The notes beneath the pieces are model-generated. The model saw only the letters and a program-made list of their open reading frames with translations. It was not told the origin of the DNA and did no database searches. A stretch of DNA of 7,168 nucleotides, from contig JBDRAU010000001.1 of assembly GCA_043823315.1 (NCBI GenBank), positions 1-7,168 of the forward strand, in the 5' to 3' direction. A program made the position numbers and the translations under genes. The stretch comes from JBDRAU01 sp043823315. Its GTDB lineage: Bacteria; Patescibacteriota; UBA1384; DTJR01. Shown here in pieces: positions 6,541 to 7,168 of the stretch (its first letter is position 1; every line of letters begins with the position of its first letter).

Positions 6541-6975
6541 ATGGCAAATCCATTTGATATCCAAGGAATCCAGGGCAAATTAAAGATTGATTCAGGCATA
6601 ATTTCCGATCCATCTTCTGGTTCCACGACAGCCGGCACAAAAGACTACGGAATTAACGTTGGCGCCCAAACCAATCCTCAATTCTTCATTTACAACGCCA
6701 TTGTCGTTTTTTTGGCATTAGTCAGCATCGGCACAGTCGTCGTTTTGATCCTAGCTGGCGTAAAGTACATCACTGCCGCGGGAGATGCCGAAAAAGCCGA
6801 ATCAGCCAAAAAAACAATTTTCGGGGCAGTCATTGGTATGCTGATTATTCTGGCCTCTTTTGTCGCCTTCAACTTCGCTGTTGATGTTTTAAATAATCCT
6901 ATTGACTCTACCGGTAAATCTCCCGAACAAGTCCAGCAGGAAATCCAAAAGCAAATGGATAAAACTTACAACTAA
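6541..6975 (+). CDS. T4SS pilin-like two-helix membrane protein with charged C-terminal tail
   Basis: A 144-residue paralogue. Residues 1-48 are polar, Gly/Ser/Thr-rich and lack a signal peptide. Helix 1 spans about 49-74, then Y76-ITAA-GD-AEK-AES-AKK, and helix 2 spans about 93-115. Unlike the others it carries a roughly 28-residue tail rich in Gln, Lys and Glu ('SPEQVQQEIQKQMDK'), likely a short amphipathic helix. The ATG is 14 bases after the previous stop in an A/T-rich stretch with no Shine-Dalgarno match, so translation probably depends on ribosomes arriving from the upstream gene or on an unstructured leader. It is the last pilin-like gene of the run seen here; no terminator hairpin is evident after the stop. 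Confidence 0.84.
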   Translation: MANPFDIQGIQGKLKIDSGIISDPSSGSTTAGTKDYGINVGAQTNPQFFIYNAIVVFLALVSIGTVVVLILAGVKYITAAGDAEKAESAKKTIFGAVIGMLIILASFVAFNFAVDVLNNPIDSTGKSPEQVQQEIQKQMDKTYN

Positions 6976-7032
6976 CCGAACAGGGTTAAGGTTAGGTTTA
7001 GGCTGCCAGTATAGTAGAAAGGTTAGGTCTAA
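6976..7032. repeat. Spacer with GGTTAGG-type short repeats and a possible -10 box
   Basis: The 57-base gap contains an exact 10-base direct repeat AAGGTTAGGT (6988-6997 and 7019-7028, 31 bases apart), plus related GGGTTA and GGTTTAGG copies between 6983 and 7002. TATAGT (7010-7015) matches the -10 consensus at five of six, but no good -35 lies upstream (TTAAGG at 6986-6991 is weak). The second repeat copy includes the AGG that would act as ribosome binding site for the next gene. A regulatory role is possible but not demonstrated. Confidence 0.4.
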
Positions 7033-7168
7033 GTGGATAGTAAAAAAATTGCCAGTTTCAAAGATTTAGAAGTTTACCAAGAATCTTACAGTTTAAGCGT
7101 TATCGTGATGACTAAATTGATACCCAAGATTCCTGAGTCGGAAAAATTTGATTTAAAAGATCAGTTGT
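7033..7168 (+). CDS. Four-helix bundle protein (S23 / 23S rRNA intervening-sequence family), 5' part
   Basis: The first 45 codons of a gene cut off by the window edge. The visible peptide has 'FKDLEVYQESYSLSVIV', then 'LIPKIPESEKFDLKDQL', matching the start of the small four-helix bundle family: an F-x-D-L-x-V-[WY]-Q opening, helix 1, then a Pro-containing turn, an acidic/aromatic linker and K/T-x-Q-L before helix 2. These proteins are usually about 115-130 residues, some encoded within 23S rRNA intervening sequences and many, as here, free-standing. Their function is unclear; nucleic-acid or protein binding has been suggested. The start is GTG 7033, preceded directly by an in-frame TAA (7030-7032), so no earlier start is possible. 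An AGG at 7025-7027, 5 bases upstream, serves as a modest ribosome binding site. It is probably unrelated functionally to the secretion genes. Confidence 0.8.
   Translation, partial: MDSKKIASFKDLEVYQESYSLSVIVMTKLIPKIPESEKFDLKDQL

Overview
The window looks like part of one operon-like gene block from a Candidate Phyla Radiation (Patescibacteria) bacterium or a close relative. I infer this from the gene combination: a VirB4-type ATPase, a PEGA-domain membrane protein, a solute-binding lipoprotein and a tandem set of tiny two-helix pilin-like proteins. Tight gene packing and frequent GTG starts also fit. The standard genetic code reads every gene without in-frame stops. No taxonomic marker is present, so the placement is by gene content only.

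Layout, all on the + strand: (1) 2-1984, VirB4-like secretion/conjugation ATPase with a Pro/Ala/Gln-rich C-terminal tail; (2) 1984-3537, overlapping it by one base, a single-pass membrane protein with a Pro-rich N-terminus, a PEGA domain and a probable beta-propeller; (3) 3557-5056, an extracellular solute-binding lipoprotein; (4) 5043-5465, overlapping it by 14 bases, a pilin-like protein; (5) 5466-5708, a non-coding spacer filled mostly by a palindromic repeat; (6) 5709-6155, 6158-6526 and 6541-6975, three more pilin-like proteins; (7) 6976-7032, a short spacer with GGTTAGG-type repeats; (8) from 7033 past the window edge, the start of a four-helix-bundle (S23-like) protein.

The simplest functional reading is a minimal type IV secretion-like or pilus-like envelope machine. 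VirB4 supplies ATP-driven energy. The four small proteins, which share the motif Y-x4-G-D-x2-K-x3-A-K-[KE] between two hydrophobic helices, would be VirB2/TrbC-like pilins or membrane channel subunits. The PEGA/propeller protein and the lipoprotein would be surface-exposed parts that contact the wall, a ligand or a partner cell. No ABC permease, coupling protein or VirB6/VirB8 homologue is visible in the window.

The least expected feature is a pair of small inverted-repeat-ended elements of related sequence (5082-5148 and 5530-5684, opposite orientations). One lies inside a pilin gene and is translated in frame as a basic N-terminal extension. The other sits directly upstream of the next pilin gene.
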